A stretch of DNA of 64,000 nt from Cetobacterium_A somerae. Its GTDB lineage: Bacteria > Fusobacteriota > Fusobacteriia > Fusobacteriales > Fusobacteriaceae. The stretch lies in assembly GCF_044784365.2 (NCBI RefSeq), contig NZ_CP173062.2; one strand, 5' to 3'. The translations under genes were made by a program, and so were the position numbers. Shown in pieces: positions 1 to 8,570 of the stretch. Under the pieces are notes generated by a model. The model had not been told where the DNA came from and made no database searches. It saw nothing but the letters and a program-made list of their open reading frames with translations. Every line of letters begins with the position of its first letter. Within the stretch, counting starts at the first letter, position 1.

Positions 1-505
1 GATGAGGAGTTCTCTCTCCAAAATCTGGTTTCCATTCTTCTAACTTTAATTTTTCTTTCATTCCTTCGAATTCACCTTTTCTAATAGATGGTAACGAAAC
101 TCTATTAGGTGCTGTAGCTGATTCCTCATATAAAAATACTGGTACTTTAAACTTTTCCCATATTTTTTCACCTACAATTTTTGAAAGTTCTACACATTCA
201 GCCATTGTCATATCTTTTATTGGAATAAATGGAATAACATCTGTTGCTCCCATTCTTAAATGCTCTCCTTTTTGAACATTCATATCTATTAATTCTGTAG
301 CTATTCCAACTGATTCAACTACTGCTGCCACAATATCTTCTGGTTCTCCTATTACAGTAATTACAGTTCTATTATAATCAGCGTCTGGTTCACATCCCAT
401 AAACTTTATATTTTTATTATTCTTAAAAGGTGCTGCTATTTTTTCTATTTTCTCTAAATCTTTTCCTTCACTATAATTTGGAACACATTGAACTAACTTC
501 TTCAT
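1..505 (-). CDS. ftcD: glutamate formimidoyltransferase, N-terminal part (cut by window edge)
   Basis: This transferase moves the formimino group from formiminoglutamate to tetrahydrofolate, a late step of histidine degradation. The frame is open from an ATG at 505 to the window edge, about 168 codons. The start MKKLVQCVPNYSEGKD is the family's usual opening, followed by GCEPDADYNRTVIT and LRMGATDVIPFIP, both typical of the formiminotransferase N-subdomain. It lies 12 bases downstream of hutH on the same strand, so the two probably form one hut operon. The cyclodeaminase domain, if present, would lie outside the window. Family assignment is secure from these motifs; the truncation is only the window boundary. 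Confidence 0.93.
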   Translation of the reverse strand, partial: MKKLVQCVPNYSEGKDLEKIEKIAAPFKNNKNIKFMGCEPDADYNRTVITVIGEPEDIVAAVVESVGIATELIDMNVQKGEHLRMGATDVIPFIPIKDMTMAECVELSKIVGEKIWEKFKVPVFLYEESATAPNRVSLPSIRKGEFEGMKEKLKLEEWKPDFGERTPH

Positions 506-517
506 TTTTACCCCCAA

Positions 518-2050
518 CTATATTTTTAATTTGCCCACATTCTCTTCTACTTTTTCCACTATCTTATTAGTTTTAATTAGTTCTTCTACTTTTTCTATAT
601 CAATATACATAACTCTATCTTTATCATAATATTCGACTATTTCTCTCACTAATGTATGGGCTTCATTTGTTCCTTTACCTAATCTTTTTACATCTCTCAA
701 ATCAATACCTTGACATGCTGCTAAAATTTCCATTGCAATTACTTTTCTAACATTTCCTAAAATTTCATTGGCTTTTCTAGCAGCTATAGTTCCCATAGAT
801 ACATGATCCTCTTGATTAGCTGAAGATGGTATTGAATCAACAGATGCAGGATGAGCTAAAACCTTATTTTCTGAAACCAAAGAAGCTGCACTATATTGAA
901 CAATCATAAATCCTGAGTTAACTCCTCCATTTTCAACTAAAAATGCTGGTAATCCATTATTTAAAGATGGATTAACTAATCTTTCTAATCTTCTTTCAGA
1001 TATATTAGCCATTTCTGCTAAAGCTATTCCTAAAAAATCGAAAGGTAATGCCATCGGTTGTCCATGAAAATTTCCTCCAGATAATACTTCATTTTCTGTT
1101 GGGAAAATTATAGGATTATCTGTAACTGCATTCATTTCAATCTCAACTTTATCTCTTATATAGTTTAAAGCATCTTTACTTGCTCCGTGAACTTGAGGTG
1201 TACATCTAAGTGCATATGGATCTTGTACTCTCAGCTCTCCTTGCTTTGTTATTGATGTACTATTTTTTAAGATTTTATTTACATTTTTAGCTGTATTAAT
1301 TTGTCCTAAATGTCCTCTAACTTCCTGAATTCTTGGATCAAAAGCGCAAATAATTCCATTTAAAGCTTCCATGGATAAACTTGCTGCTACATCTAAATGC
1401 TTCATTAAATTTATTGCATCATACACTGTATGTGCTCCTACAGATGTCATTACCTGCGTTCCATTAATAAGAGCTAGCCCTTCCTTAGAAGATAAACTCT
1501 TAATAGACTTAATCTTTGCTTTTTTTAAGGCTTCTTCTCCAGTATATAATTCTCCTTTATAGTAAGCCTTTCCTAATCCTAACATAACTAAAACCATATG
1601 AGATAATGGTGCTAAATCTCCTGATGCACCTAGTGATCCTTTTTCTGGTATATATGGTGTTACACCTTTATTTATCATTTCCACTAATAAATCTAAAACT
1701 TTTTGACGTATTCCTGAATGACCTTGAATCAAATTATTTACTCTTAAAAGCATTATTCCTCTAACTTGATCTATTGGTAATGGGTTTCCTACACCACATG
1801 CATGGCTTATTATTAAATTTCGTTGTAAAGTTGCAGTTTCCTCTTTGGAAATTATACTATCTGAAAATTTTCCAAATCCTGTTGTTATTCCATAAGATAT
1901 TTTTCCTTCCTCTACATAATCATCAACTAATTTTCTAGCTATAGCAACCTTTTCTTTAGCTTCCTCTGAAATTTTTACCTCGTACCCATTTCTTGTAACA
2001 TTAATTAAATCCTCTAAAGTTAGTTTTTTGTTTCCTATTAGTAGTTCCAA
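518..2050 (-). CDS. hutH: histidine ammonia-lyase
   Basis: It deaminates L-histidine to urocanate and ammonia, the first step of histidine fermentation in the cytoplasm. The 510-residue length is normal. The Ala142-Ser143-Gly144 triplet, within GSLGASGDLAPLSH, cyclises into the MIO electrophile, and the catalytic Tyr53 sits in ISYGITTGFG. The start is a TTG at 2050, about 11 bases after GGAGG; no in-frame ATG is better placed. The gene lies between a carrier gene upstream and ftcD downstream on the same strand, consistent with an uptake-plus-degradation operon. Confidence 0.97.
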   Translation of the reverse strand: MELLIGNKKLTLEDLINVTRNGYEVKISEEAKEKVAIARKLVDDYVEEGKISYGITTGFGKFSDSIISKEETATLQRNLIISHACGVGNPLPIDQVRGIMLLRVNNLIQGHSGIRQKVLDLLVEMINKGVTPYIPEKGSLGASGDLAPLSHMVLVMLGLGKAYYKGELYTGEEALKKAKIKSIKSLSSKEGLALINGTQVMTSVGAHTVYDAINLMKHLDVAASLSMEALNGIICAFDPRIQEVRGHLGQINTAKNVNKILKNSTSITKQGELRVQDPYALRCTPQVHGASKDALNYIRDKVEIEMNAVTDNPIIFPTENEVLSGGNFHGQPMALPFDFLGIALAEMANISERRLERLVNPSLNNGLPAFLVENGGVNSGFMIVQYSAASLVSENKVLAHPASVDSIPSSANQEDHVSMGTIAARKANEILGNVRKVIAMEILAACQGIDLRDVKRLGKGTNEAHTLVREIVEYYDKDRVMYIDIEKVEELIKTNKIVEKVEENVGKLKI

Positions 2051-2068
2051 ATCAATCCTGCCTCCTTT

Positions 2069-3367
2069 TTAGAATAATACTCCACCAATAACACCTGCTA
2101 TTATAAGAGGAATGTTATAGTGTATAAATGTTGGAATACAAGTATCCCTTATATGATCATGCTGTCCGTCAGCATTTAATCCAGCTGTTGGTCCTAATGT
2201 TGAGTCTGATGCAGGGGATCCTGCGTCTCCTAAAGCTCCTGCACATGCTATTAAGACAATAGTTCCTAATGGAGATATTCCTAACTCTATACATAAAGGA
2301 ACGTATATAGCTGCTAAAATTGGAATTGTACCAAAAGATGTTCCTATTCCCATAGTTACAAAAAGTCCAACTAATAGCATCACAAATGACCCCATTAATT
2401 TACTTCCACCCACAACACCTACAACACCTTGTACTAAAGGTGCTATTGCCCCAGTCTCTCTGATAACACTTCCATATCCTGCTGCAACCAGCATAATAAA
2501 TGCTATCAATCCCATAATTCCAATTCCACCACTTATTAATCCATCTATTTCATTCCATCTAATAACTTTTGTAGCTAACATAAATCCTATTGCCACAATA
2601 GCTCCTAAAGGAAGTGATCCTGTATAAAGTTGTATACCAAAAGCTATAATTGCTGATATTAAAGTATACCAATGCTTAAGTTCCATTTTTTCTGGAATAT
2701 CTTCATGTACTCCACCTATTGATAATTCTTTATAATCTCTTGGTTTACTGTAACTTATAAATACAGCTATTAACAATCCAGCTAACATAGCAATTCCTAA
2801 AATCCAAGTTGCTTTCCAAACTTGGCTTAACTCTATATTCATACCATTACTAACAATTTGATCTCTAATTATTCCATGGAAAATTAATCCAAATCCTACA
2901 GGAAGAACTATATACGGCATTTTTAATCCAAATGTCAGAGAACATGCCATAGCTCTTCTATCCATTTTTAATTCATCCATTAATTTCAATAAAGGTGGAA
3001 TTAATATTGGAATAAAAGCTATATGAACAGGAATTAAATTTTGAGAAAAACAAGCTATTACAGCAATAATTAATGCTAATATCCATTTTTTTCCACTAAC
3101 TACTTTAGATATTTTCTTAGATAAAAGAGCAGCTACTCCTGTACTATTGATTGCTACAGCTAATGTACCTAAAAGAATATAGCTAAGTGCTGTTTCAGAG
3201 TTACCTCCCATTCCACCTATTAAAGTTTTCATAGTTTCGTTTATACCTATTCCTGAAGTTGCCCCTGCTACCAAAGCTGCCACTAATATTGCTAGAATTA
3301 CATTTAATTTTAATAAACTTAGTACAATCATAGTAGTAACTGATAATATCACTGGATTAAAAATCAT
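2069..3367 (-). CDS. NhaC/YuiF-type ion-coupled carrier, probable histidine transporter
   Basis: A 432-residue protein with about eleven to twelve hydrophobic segments, of the Na+/H+ antiporter-like (YuiF) family within the ion-transporter superfamily. Characteristic parts are the paired re-entrant-like stretches SQNLIPVHIAFIPILIPP and GTSFGTIPILAAIYVPL, and the conserved GSPASDSTLGPTAGLN near the C-terminus. It is the first gene of the hut block, with hutH 18 bases downstream, which suggests histidine uptake; this substrate is inferred from context. The ATG at 3367 follows GGGAGG at good spacing. Confidence 0.8.
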   Translation of the reverse strand: MIFNPVILSVTTMIVLSLLKLNVILAILVAALVAGATSGIGINETMKTLIGGMGGNSETALSYILLGTLAVAINSTGVAALLSKKISKVVSGKKWILALIIAVIACFSQNLIPVHIAFIPILIPPLLKLMDELKMDRRAMACSLTFGLKMPYIVLPVGFGLIFHGIIRDQIVSNGMNIELSQVWKATWILGIAMLAGLLIAVFISYSKPRDYKELSIGGVHEDIPEKMELKHWYTLISAIIAFGIQLYTGSLPLGAIVAIGFMLATKVIRWNEIDGLISGGIGIMGLIAFIMLVAAGYGSVIRETGAIAPLVQGVVGVVGGSKLMGSFVMLLVGLFVTMGIGTSFGTIPILAAIYVPLCIELGISPLGTIVLIACAGALGDAGSPASDSTLGPTAGLNADGQHDHIRDTCIPTFIHYNIPLIIAGVIGGVLF

Positions 3368-3408
3368 ATGGCCCTCCCTTTACTTTTTTATTTTCTTAAG
3401 TGGTACTT

Positions 3409-3437
3409 ATATTACCTCACAGATATTTTGAAGTCAA
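3409..3437 (-). promoter_or_regulatory. sigma-70-type promoter for the hut block
   Basis: On the minus strand, TTGACT (3437-3432) is separated by exactly 17 bases from TAATAT (3414-3409), about 40 bases before the carrier gene. It lies in the gap after the hydF terminator, so it should drive carrier-hutH-ftcD. Confidence 0.7.
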
Positions 3438-3479
3438 TAGCTATATATAAATTTATTTATATTAATAGTTTAAATAAAA

Positions 3480-3519
3480 AAGCCATAAGATTAATTTTTT
3501 TAAATTAATTTTATGGCTT
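3480..3519 (-). terminator. intrinsic terminator after hydF
   Basis: An 18-pair inverted repeat (one G-U type mismatch) with a 4-base loop, ending in GGCTTTTTTAT on the minus strand. It lies 20 bases beyond the hydF stop and separates the hydEGF operon from the hut promoter. Confidence 0.85.
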
Positions 3520-3539
3520 TTTATTTTTATAAATATTTT

Positions 3540-4727
3540 TTATTTAAAAATCTCTAAAGATTTATCTAAAATTCCAGTTACCTCAGCTATAACTAATCCA
3601 TAATTTGTTATTGGAACATTTAATAACATTGATTCATCTATTCTACTTTGCATATGTTTTTTATTTATCATACAAGCTCCACAGTGAATAACCAAAGCAT
3701 ATTTTGATAAGTCTTCTGGGAAATCTTTTCCTCCTACAAAAGTAAATTCAATCTCTTTTCCAGTATAATTTTTTACAAGTTTTGGAATTTTTACTCTACC
3801 AATATCTTCATGAGAAGTATTGTGAGTGCAAGTTTCTGCAATTAATATCTTATCTCCATGATTTAAAGATTTAAGTTTTTTTACACCTCTAACTAAATCA
3901 TTTAAATCTCCTTTTTGTCTAGCAAAAAGTATTGAAAAACTTGTTAACTTAGCTCTATTATTTAAAATTTTATCAACATTTTTAAAGGCTTGAGAATCTG
4001 TTACAACTAAATCAATGTCTTTAATATCCTCTAAAGCACTTTCTAATTCAGTATCTCTTACCACATAACTTTTTATTCCATGGTCAAGACACTCTCTTAT
4101 AAGTTGGACTTGAGGTAGTATTAGTCTTCCTTTAGGAGCTTCAGAATCTACAGGTACAACCATTAAAACTTTTCCATTATAAGGAACCAAATCTCCTAAA
4201 AGTTTTGGTTCCTCTTTTTCTTTAATTATCTCTTTTAAAATATTTTCTTTTAACATTAAAATAGAATCTCTATTTTTTGTTGAAGCAAATATTGCTCTTG
4301 GAAATATCTTTTTTATAACATCTTTTTCATTTTCAGTTAAAAGATCATCTTTATTTATAACAAATAAAAATGGTATATTATATTTTTTAAATTGAATTTC
4401 CTGATCTTTATAGAATGCCATATCAATCTTCGTTGCATCCATAACTAAAATGGCAAAATCAGTTCGTTTTAATTCCTCTAAAGTTTTTTTCACTCTTAAC
4501 TTTCCAAGAGGTGTATTATCCTCTAGTCCAGCAGTATCTATGAATAATACTGGTCCAAATGGTAAAAATTCCATAGCTTTTACTACAGAATCAGTTGTAG
4601 TTCCTTCAATTTCTGAAACTATCGCTATATTTTGCTCTGTAATAGCATTTAAAAGAGATGATTTTCCAGAGTTAGTTTTTCCAAAAATCCCTATATGTAA
4701 TCTATTTGAATTTGGGGTATTTTTCAT
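3540..4727 (-). CDS. hydF: [FeFe]-hydrogenase maturation GTPase HydF
   Basis: HydF is the scaffold on which the 2Fe subcluster is assembled and from which it is delivered to apo-hydrogenase. The 395 residues show the GTPase P-loop GKTNSGKSS (16-24), DTAG (64-67) and NKDD (125-128). The C-terminal iron-sulfur site is present as C300-x-H302 and H348-C349-x-x-C352. It is the last gene of hydE-hydG-hydF, 9 bases after hydG. The hydrogenase it would serve is encoded at about 40.5-42.2 kb in this window. Confidence 0.96.
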   Translation of the reverse strand: MKNTPNSNRLHIGIFGKTNSGKSSLLNAITEQNIAIVSEIEGTTTDSVVKAMEFLPFGPVLFIDTAGLEDNTPLGKLRVKKTLEELKRTDFAILVMDATKIDMAFYKDQEIQFKKYNIPFLFVINKDDLLTENEKDVIKKIFPRAIFASTKNRDSILMLKENILKEIIKEKEEPKLLGDLVPYNGKVLMVVPVDSEAPKGRLILPQVQLIRECLDHGIKSYVVRDTELESALEDIKDIDLVVTDSQAFKNVDKILNNRAKLTSFSILFARQKGDLNDLVRGVKKLKSLNHGDKILIAETCTHNTSHEDIGRVKIPKLVKNYTGKEIEFTFVGGKDFPEDLSKYALVIHCGACMINKKHMQSRIDESMLLNVPITNYGLVIAEVTGILDKSLEIFK

Positions 4728-4736
4728 AATTTCCTC

Positions 4737-6128
4737 CTAAAGATACAAATCTCTCTCTCCATTTTTTATTTTTTCTAATTTTTCTAAAGTTAATATTTTA
4801 ATATCTTCTCTTTTTATATTTTCTATCTCTCTTGCTATAACTTTTTCAACTTTTTCTGTTAATTCTAAATCTCCATAATCCATAGCATATTCCATTAAAG
4901 TCAATAATGCATTTGGCGAGCAAACATTTTGAATATTTCCACTTTTAGCTAATTGCATAAATCTATCCCCTGTTCTTCCCATTCTATAGCATGCTGTACA
5001 ATAACTTGGTATGCAATCTTGATCTAAAAGTTCTTTTAATACCTCTAAAGGTGTTCTGTGATCAGCTAATTCAAATTGTGTCTGAGTTTTACCTTCTTCT
5101 CTGTCTGTATATCCTCCAACATCAGCAGAAGAACCTGCACTTATTTGAGAAATTCCATATTTTATTAACTCTCTTCTTAACTCAGCAGTTTCTCTCGTTG
5201 AAAGAATCATTCCAGTAAATGGAACAGCTAATCTTATTATAGCCACAATATTTCTAAATGTATCATCATCTATTTGATGAGGATACTCATCTAAACTCAT
5301 TCCCTCAGCTTTTTTTATTCTAGGTACAGATATTGTATGGAAGCCCACTCCGTAATGCTTTTCTAAATATTCATTATGCATCATTAACGCTATAATTTCA
5401 TATTTATAATCTGCTAATCCAAAAAGAACTCCTGCACCAACATCATCTATTCCACCTTCCATTGCTCTATTAAAAGCAGTTAAATGATATTCATAATCTC
5501 CTTTTAGAGATTTAGGATGAACTCTCTCATAGGTTGGCTTATGATATGTTTCTTGAAATAAAATATATGTCCCTATTTCAGCATCTTTTAATTTTTTATA
5601 ATTTTCAACTGTTGTTGCTGCAATATTTACATTTATTCTTCTTATAGAACCATTTTCAAATTTAGTTGTATAAACTGCATCAATAGCTTCTAGCACATAA
5701 TCAATAGGTACATTTACAGGATCTTCTCCTAATTCTAAAGCAAGTCTTTTATGTCCCATTTTCTCCAATAATTTAACTTCATTTTGAATTTGTTCTCTAG
5801 TTAGTTTTTTTCTTGGGAATTTATTATCTCTTTTATATCCGCAGTATGTACAGTTATTTACGCAATAATCACTTACATAAAGAGGTGCAAAAACAACTAT
5901 TCTATTTCCATAAATCGATTTTTTTAACTCTCCTGCAATTTCATAAAGTCTTTTCTTTTGATTTTCATCTTTTATCTGTAAAAGAGATGCAACCTCTTTA
6001 TGTGTTAATCCCTCTTTATTACTGGCTTTATCTAATATTCTATCTATCTCTTTATAATCTGTTATTTTAGATTCTTCTAATAATTTTTCTATATACTCTT
6101 GATCAATAAAATTTATTTTCTTTTCCAT
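4737..6128 (-). CDS. hydG: [FeFe]-hydrogenase maturase HydG, radical SAM tyrosine lyase
   Basis: HydG splits tyrosine to make the CO and cyanide ligands of the H-cluster. The radical-SAM cluster motif CxxxCxxC is at Cys89, Cys93 and Cys96. A second C-terminal cluster motif is visible as CTAC followed after 22 residues by another Cys in NVCSPNA. The 463-residue length is typical. It overlaps the end of hydE by 16 bases, indicating translational coupling within the operon. Confidence 0.96.
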   Translation of the reverse strand: MEKKINFIDQEYIEKLLEESKITDYKEIDRILDKASNKEGLTHKEVASLLQIKDENQKKRLYEIAGELKKSIYGNRIVVFAPLYVSDYCVNNCTYCGYKRDNKFPRKKLTREQIQNEVKLLEKMGHKRLALELGEDPVNVPIDYVLEAIDAVYTTKFENGSIRRINVNIAATTVENYKKLKDAEIGTYILFQETYHKPTYERVHPKSLKGDYEYHLTAFNRAMEGGIDDVGAGVLFGLADYKYEIIALMMHNEYLEKHYGVGFHTISVPRIKKAEGMSLDEYPHQIDDDTFRNIVAIIRLAVPFTGMILSTRETAELRRELIKYGISQISAGSSADVGGYTDREEGKTQTQFELADHRTPLEVLKELLDQDCIPSYCTACYRMGRTGDRFMQLAKSGNIQNVCSPNALLTLMEYAMDYGDLELTEKVEKVIAREIENIKREDIKILTLEKLEKIKNGERDLYL

Positions 6129-7159
6129 CTGACATTATCTCCTCTTGTTAGTACTGGCTGAAAACCAGCTTCTAAAATGCTATTTTCAATCTTTAGTTTC
6201 TCTTCTGCCGATTCTTTACCTAAAAAGACTTTTCCATTGTATAAAGCATATTTTTTTCTGCATTCCATTGGAGAAAGATTTGGCATAATTACATTAGCTC
6301 CCGCTTTAAATCCTTTCTCTCTTCCCTTAGGATCTATTGTTCCCAAAGCAGTTGTTGCTGGTAATAATACATCTGGTAAAAGAAGCCTTATTATTGCAAG
6401 TAAAGTAATTGTATCGTAAGCAGTTCCTCCATTTTCATTTTTCAAAGGAGTATCTTCATGTGGAATAAATGGTCCTATTCCTACCATATGCGGTTTAAGT
6501 TTTTTTAAAAAAATTAAATCTTTAGCATAATCTGTTAGTTTTAAACCTGGTAATCCTATTAAAAATCCACTTCCCACTTGATATCCGATTTCTTTAAGAT
6601 ATTCTAAACATTTTTTTCTATTATCTAAAGACATATTTGGATGAAGCTCTTTATAAAGTTTCTCATTTACTGTTTCATGTCTCAATAAATATCTATCTGC
6701 TCCTGCTTCATATAATCTTTTAAAAGATTCTTCTCCTCTTTCTCCAAGAGAAAGAGTAATAGCTATGTCTGAGTATTTACCTTTTAAAGTTTTTATTATA
6801 CTTTCTAAAAGCTCATCAGAAAAATAACTATCTTCTCCACCTTGAAAAACAAAAGTTCTGTATCCTAATGAATAACCTCTATAACAACACTCTAAGATTT
6901 CTTCTTTAGATAATCTATATCTACTAGCTTTTTTATTAGAAGCTCTAATACCACAATAAAAACAATCACATTTGCATATATTAGAAATTTCTATTAATCC
7001 TCTAAAAAAAACAGTATTTCCATAATATTGTTTTCTTACCTCATATGCTTTATCTATTAAATAATCTCTATCTTCTTCTGTTAGATTAGTAAGTAACACT
7101 TCTAACTCTTCTTGTGATAAATCATTTTTAATAGATAATTTATCTATTAAATACCTCAT
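6113..7159 (-). CDS. hydE: [FeFe]-hydrogenase maturase HydE, radical SAM enzyme
   Basis: HydE acts with HydG and HydF in building the H-cluster, working on the iron-cysteine precursor made by HydG. The radical-SAM motif is Cys62-x3-Cys66-x2-Cys69 within ICKCDCFYCGIR. The 348-residue length and the GGEDS segment fit the family. It starts with ATG after AGGTG and is first in hydE-hydG-hydF. asnA ends 75 bases upstream on the same strand, with a promoter in the gap. Confidence 0.95.
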   Translation of the reverse strand: MRYLIDKLSIKNDLSQEELEVLLTNLTEEDRDYLIDKAYEVRKQYYGNTVFFRGLIEISNICKCDCFYCGIRASNKKASRYRLSKEEILECCYRGYSLGYRTFVFQGGEDSYFSDELLESIIKTLKGKYSDIAITLSLGERGEESFKRLYEAGADRYLLRHETVNEKLYKELHPNMSLDNRKKCLEYLKEIGYQVGSGFLIGLPGLKLTDYAKDLIFLKKLKPHMVGIGPFIPHEDTPLKNENGGTAYDTITLLAIIRLLLPDVLLPATTALGTIDPKGREKGFKAGANVIMPNLSPMECRKKYALYNGKVFLGKESAEEKLKIENSILEAGFQPVLTRGDNVRWKRK

Positions 7160-7189
7160 CCTTCACCTCCAAAAGTATATAACACACCA

Positions 7190-7219
7190 ATTATATACCC
7201 TTTTTGTCCAGAAAGACAA
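7190..7219 (-). promoter_or_regulatory. probable hydEGF promoter
   Basis: Minus-strand TTGTCT (7219-7214), an 18-base spacer and a perfect TATAAT (7195-7190), 30 bases before hydE. A short TTGTC/GACAA dyad overlaps the -35. No convincing terminator follows asnA, so read-through from asnA is also possible. Confidence 0.55.
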
Positions 7220-7234
7220 GTTTATTTTTACTTT

Positions 7235-8215
7235 TTATAATAATGGAATATTTTTAGCTTTACACTCTTCTATTACTTCTTGTGGCCATAAAGAAGCCTG
7301 AACTTCACCAATATGTAATTTATCTAAGAAAAATAGACATAATCTTGATTGCCCAATTCCACCACCTATTGTGTACGGTAACTCTCCTGCTAAAAGTTTT
7401 TTATGGAACTCTAACTCTTTTCTTCCCTCAGCTCCTGCTATCTCTAGCTGTTTAGCTAACGATTCCTCTGATACACGAATTCCCATTGATGATAGTTCCA
7501 AACCTATTTTTAATGGTTCATAATATACAATTATATCTCCATTTAAATCCCAATCATCATAATCTGGTGCTCTTCCATCATGTTTCTCTCCTGATTCTAA
7601 AACTTTTCCTATTTCACTTATAAATATTGCTCCATATCTTTTTGCATGTTCATGTTCTCTCTCTTTTGGAGTTAATTCTGGATAAAGTTTTTCTAACTCT
7701 TGAGATGTTATAAATGTTATCTCTTCAGGTAATTTCTTTGAAAGTTGAGGGTAAATATTTCTAATATAACTTTCTGTATCTTTTAATGAACTATATATTT
7801 TTTTTACAGTTTCTTGTAAAGTTTCAGTTGTTCTATCATCCTTTTCTAAAACTTTTTCCCAGTCCCATTGATCTACATAATAAGAATGAATTGGACTTAA
7901 ATCTTCATCTCTTCTGATTGCGTTCATATCTGTATAAAGACCTTTTCCAGAGTCAAAACCATATTTATGAAGAGCCATTCTTTTCCATTTTGCTAAAGAG
8001 TGAACTATTACTGCATCTTGTTTACACTTTGTATCAAAAGCTACTGCTCTTTCGATACCGTTTAAATCATCATTTAAACCACTTTCAGGTGTTACGAATA
8101 AAGGTGCTGAAACTCTTGTTAAATCAAGTTTTTTAGCTAAATCTCTTTCAAAGAAATCCTTTACTTCTTTAATTGCAATCTCTGTTTCCATGATATCTAA
8201 CTTTGTCTTATACAT
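7235..8215 (-). CDS. asnA: aspartate-ammonia ligase (asparagine synthetase A)
   Basis: It makes asparagine from aspartate, ammonia and ATP through an aspartyl-AMP intermediate, and belongs to the class II aminoacyl-tRNA-synthetase fold. Typical segments are the N-terminal ETEIAIKEVKDFFE, SYYVDQWDWEKV, and the C-terminal GGGIGQSRLCLFFL (motif 3-like). I place the start at the ATG at 8215 (326 residues), 7 bases after GGAGGT; an upstream in-frame ATG would put the start inside the terminator tail and has no ribosome binding site. A leader ORF very rich in asparagine codons and an intrinsic terminator precede it, so transcription is probably controlled by asparagine or Asn-tRNA supply. Confidence 0.96.
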   Translation of the reverse strand: MYKTKLDIMETEIAIKEVKDFFERDLAKKLDLTRVSAPLFVTPESGLNDDLNGIERAVAFDTKCKQDAVIVHSLAKWKRMALHKYGFDSGKGLYTDMNAIRRDEDLSPIHSYYVDQWDWEKVLEKDDRTTETLQETVKKIYSSLKDTESYIRNIYPQLSKKLPEEITFITSQELEKLYPELTPKEREHEHAKRYGAIFISEIGKVLESGEKHDGRAPDYDDWDLNGDIIVYYEPLKIGLELSSMGIRVSEESLAKQLEIAGAEGRKELEFHKKLLAGELPYTIGGGIGQSRLCLFFLDKLHIGEVQASLWPQEVIEECKAKNIPLL

Positions 8216-8248
8216 AATACTACCTCCAATTTTTTTATAAAAATAAAA

Positions 8249-8287
8249 AACTCTTAACATCTCCATTAGCGGAAATAGTTAAGAGTT
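8249..8287 (-). terminator. attenuator terminator in the asnA leader
   Basis: On the minus strand AACTCTTAAC (8287-8278) and GTTAAGAGTT (8258-8249) form a perfect 10-pair stem with a 19-base loop, followed by TTTTTTATTTTT. The U-tract ends only about 24 bases before the asnA ATG and follows the Asn-rich leader ORF. This placement, between the promoter and asnA, makes it a conditional terminator rather than the end of an upstream gene. Confidence 0.85.
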
Positions 8288-8356
8288 CTAATTTAATATT
8301 ATATAATACACCTACTTAAAGATGTACCTAAATAAATTTACTTTAAACAAATAAAT

Positions 8357-8491
8357 CTACCTAATTAAATTTAAATTCTTTTTTATTTCGAGATAACGGA
8401 AATTATTCATCACAAATTTCAATAAATTATTATTGTTATTATTGTTATTATTATTACAATTATAATTATTATTATTGAAATTTATAGACAT
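8357..8491 (-). CDS. asparagine-rich leader peptide controlling asnA
   Basis: A 44-codon ORF read on the minus strand. Its ATG (8491-8489) is 4 bases after GAGGAGG and it ends in TAG (8359-8357). Of 44 residues 20 are Asn, including ten consecutive Asn codons (13-22); the peptide opens MSINFNNNNYNCN and ends LNLIR. A promoter starts transcription about 37 bases upstream, and an intrinsic terminator lies between it and asnA. This is the classical arrangement of an amino-acid biosynthetic leader peptide, where ribosome stalling at the codons of the pathway product prevents termination. The start, codon run and terminator are seen directly; the regulatory role is inferred. A perfect 12-base inverted repeat (8472-8483 with 8414-8425) brackets the Asn run. 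The length is below the usual ORF-calling cutoff. Confidence 0.85.
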   Translation of the reverse strand: MSINFNNNNYNCNNNNNNNNNNLLKFVMNNFRYLEIKKNLNLIR

Positions 8492-8534
8492 AACTTCCTC
8501 CTCTTTTTAAAAATTTATTTTTATTATTGGACTA

Positions 8535-8563
8535 ATAATAAAACTTTTTTGTAAAATTGTCAA
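8535..8563 (-). promoter_or_regulatory. asnA leader promoter
   Basis: Minus-strand TTGACA (8563-8558), a 17-base spacer and TATTAT (8540-8535). This would start RNA near 8528, about 37 bases before the leader ORF and about 310 bases before asnA. Confidence 0.8.
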
Positions 8564-8570
8564 GTTTTTT

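Noticed and set aside
8215..8528. T-box riboswitch in the asnA leader
   Set aside because: No T-box sequence (TGGNACCGCG-like) or Stem I features are present; the leader ORF with Asn codons explains the region better.
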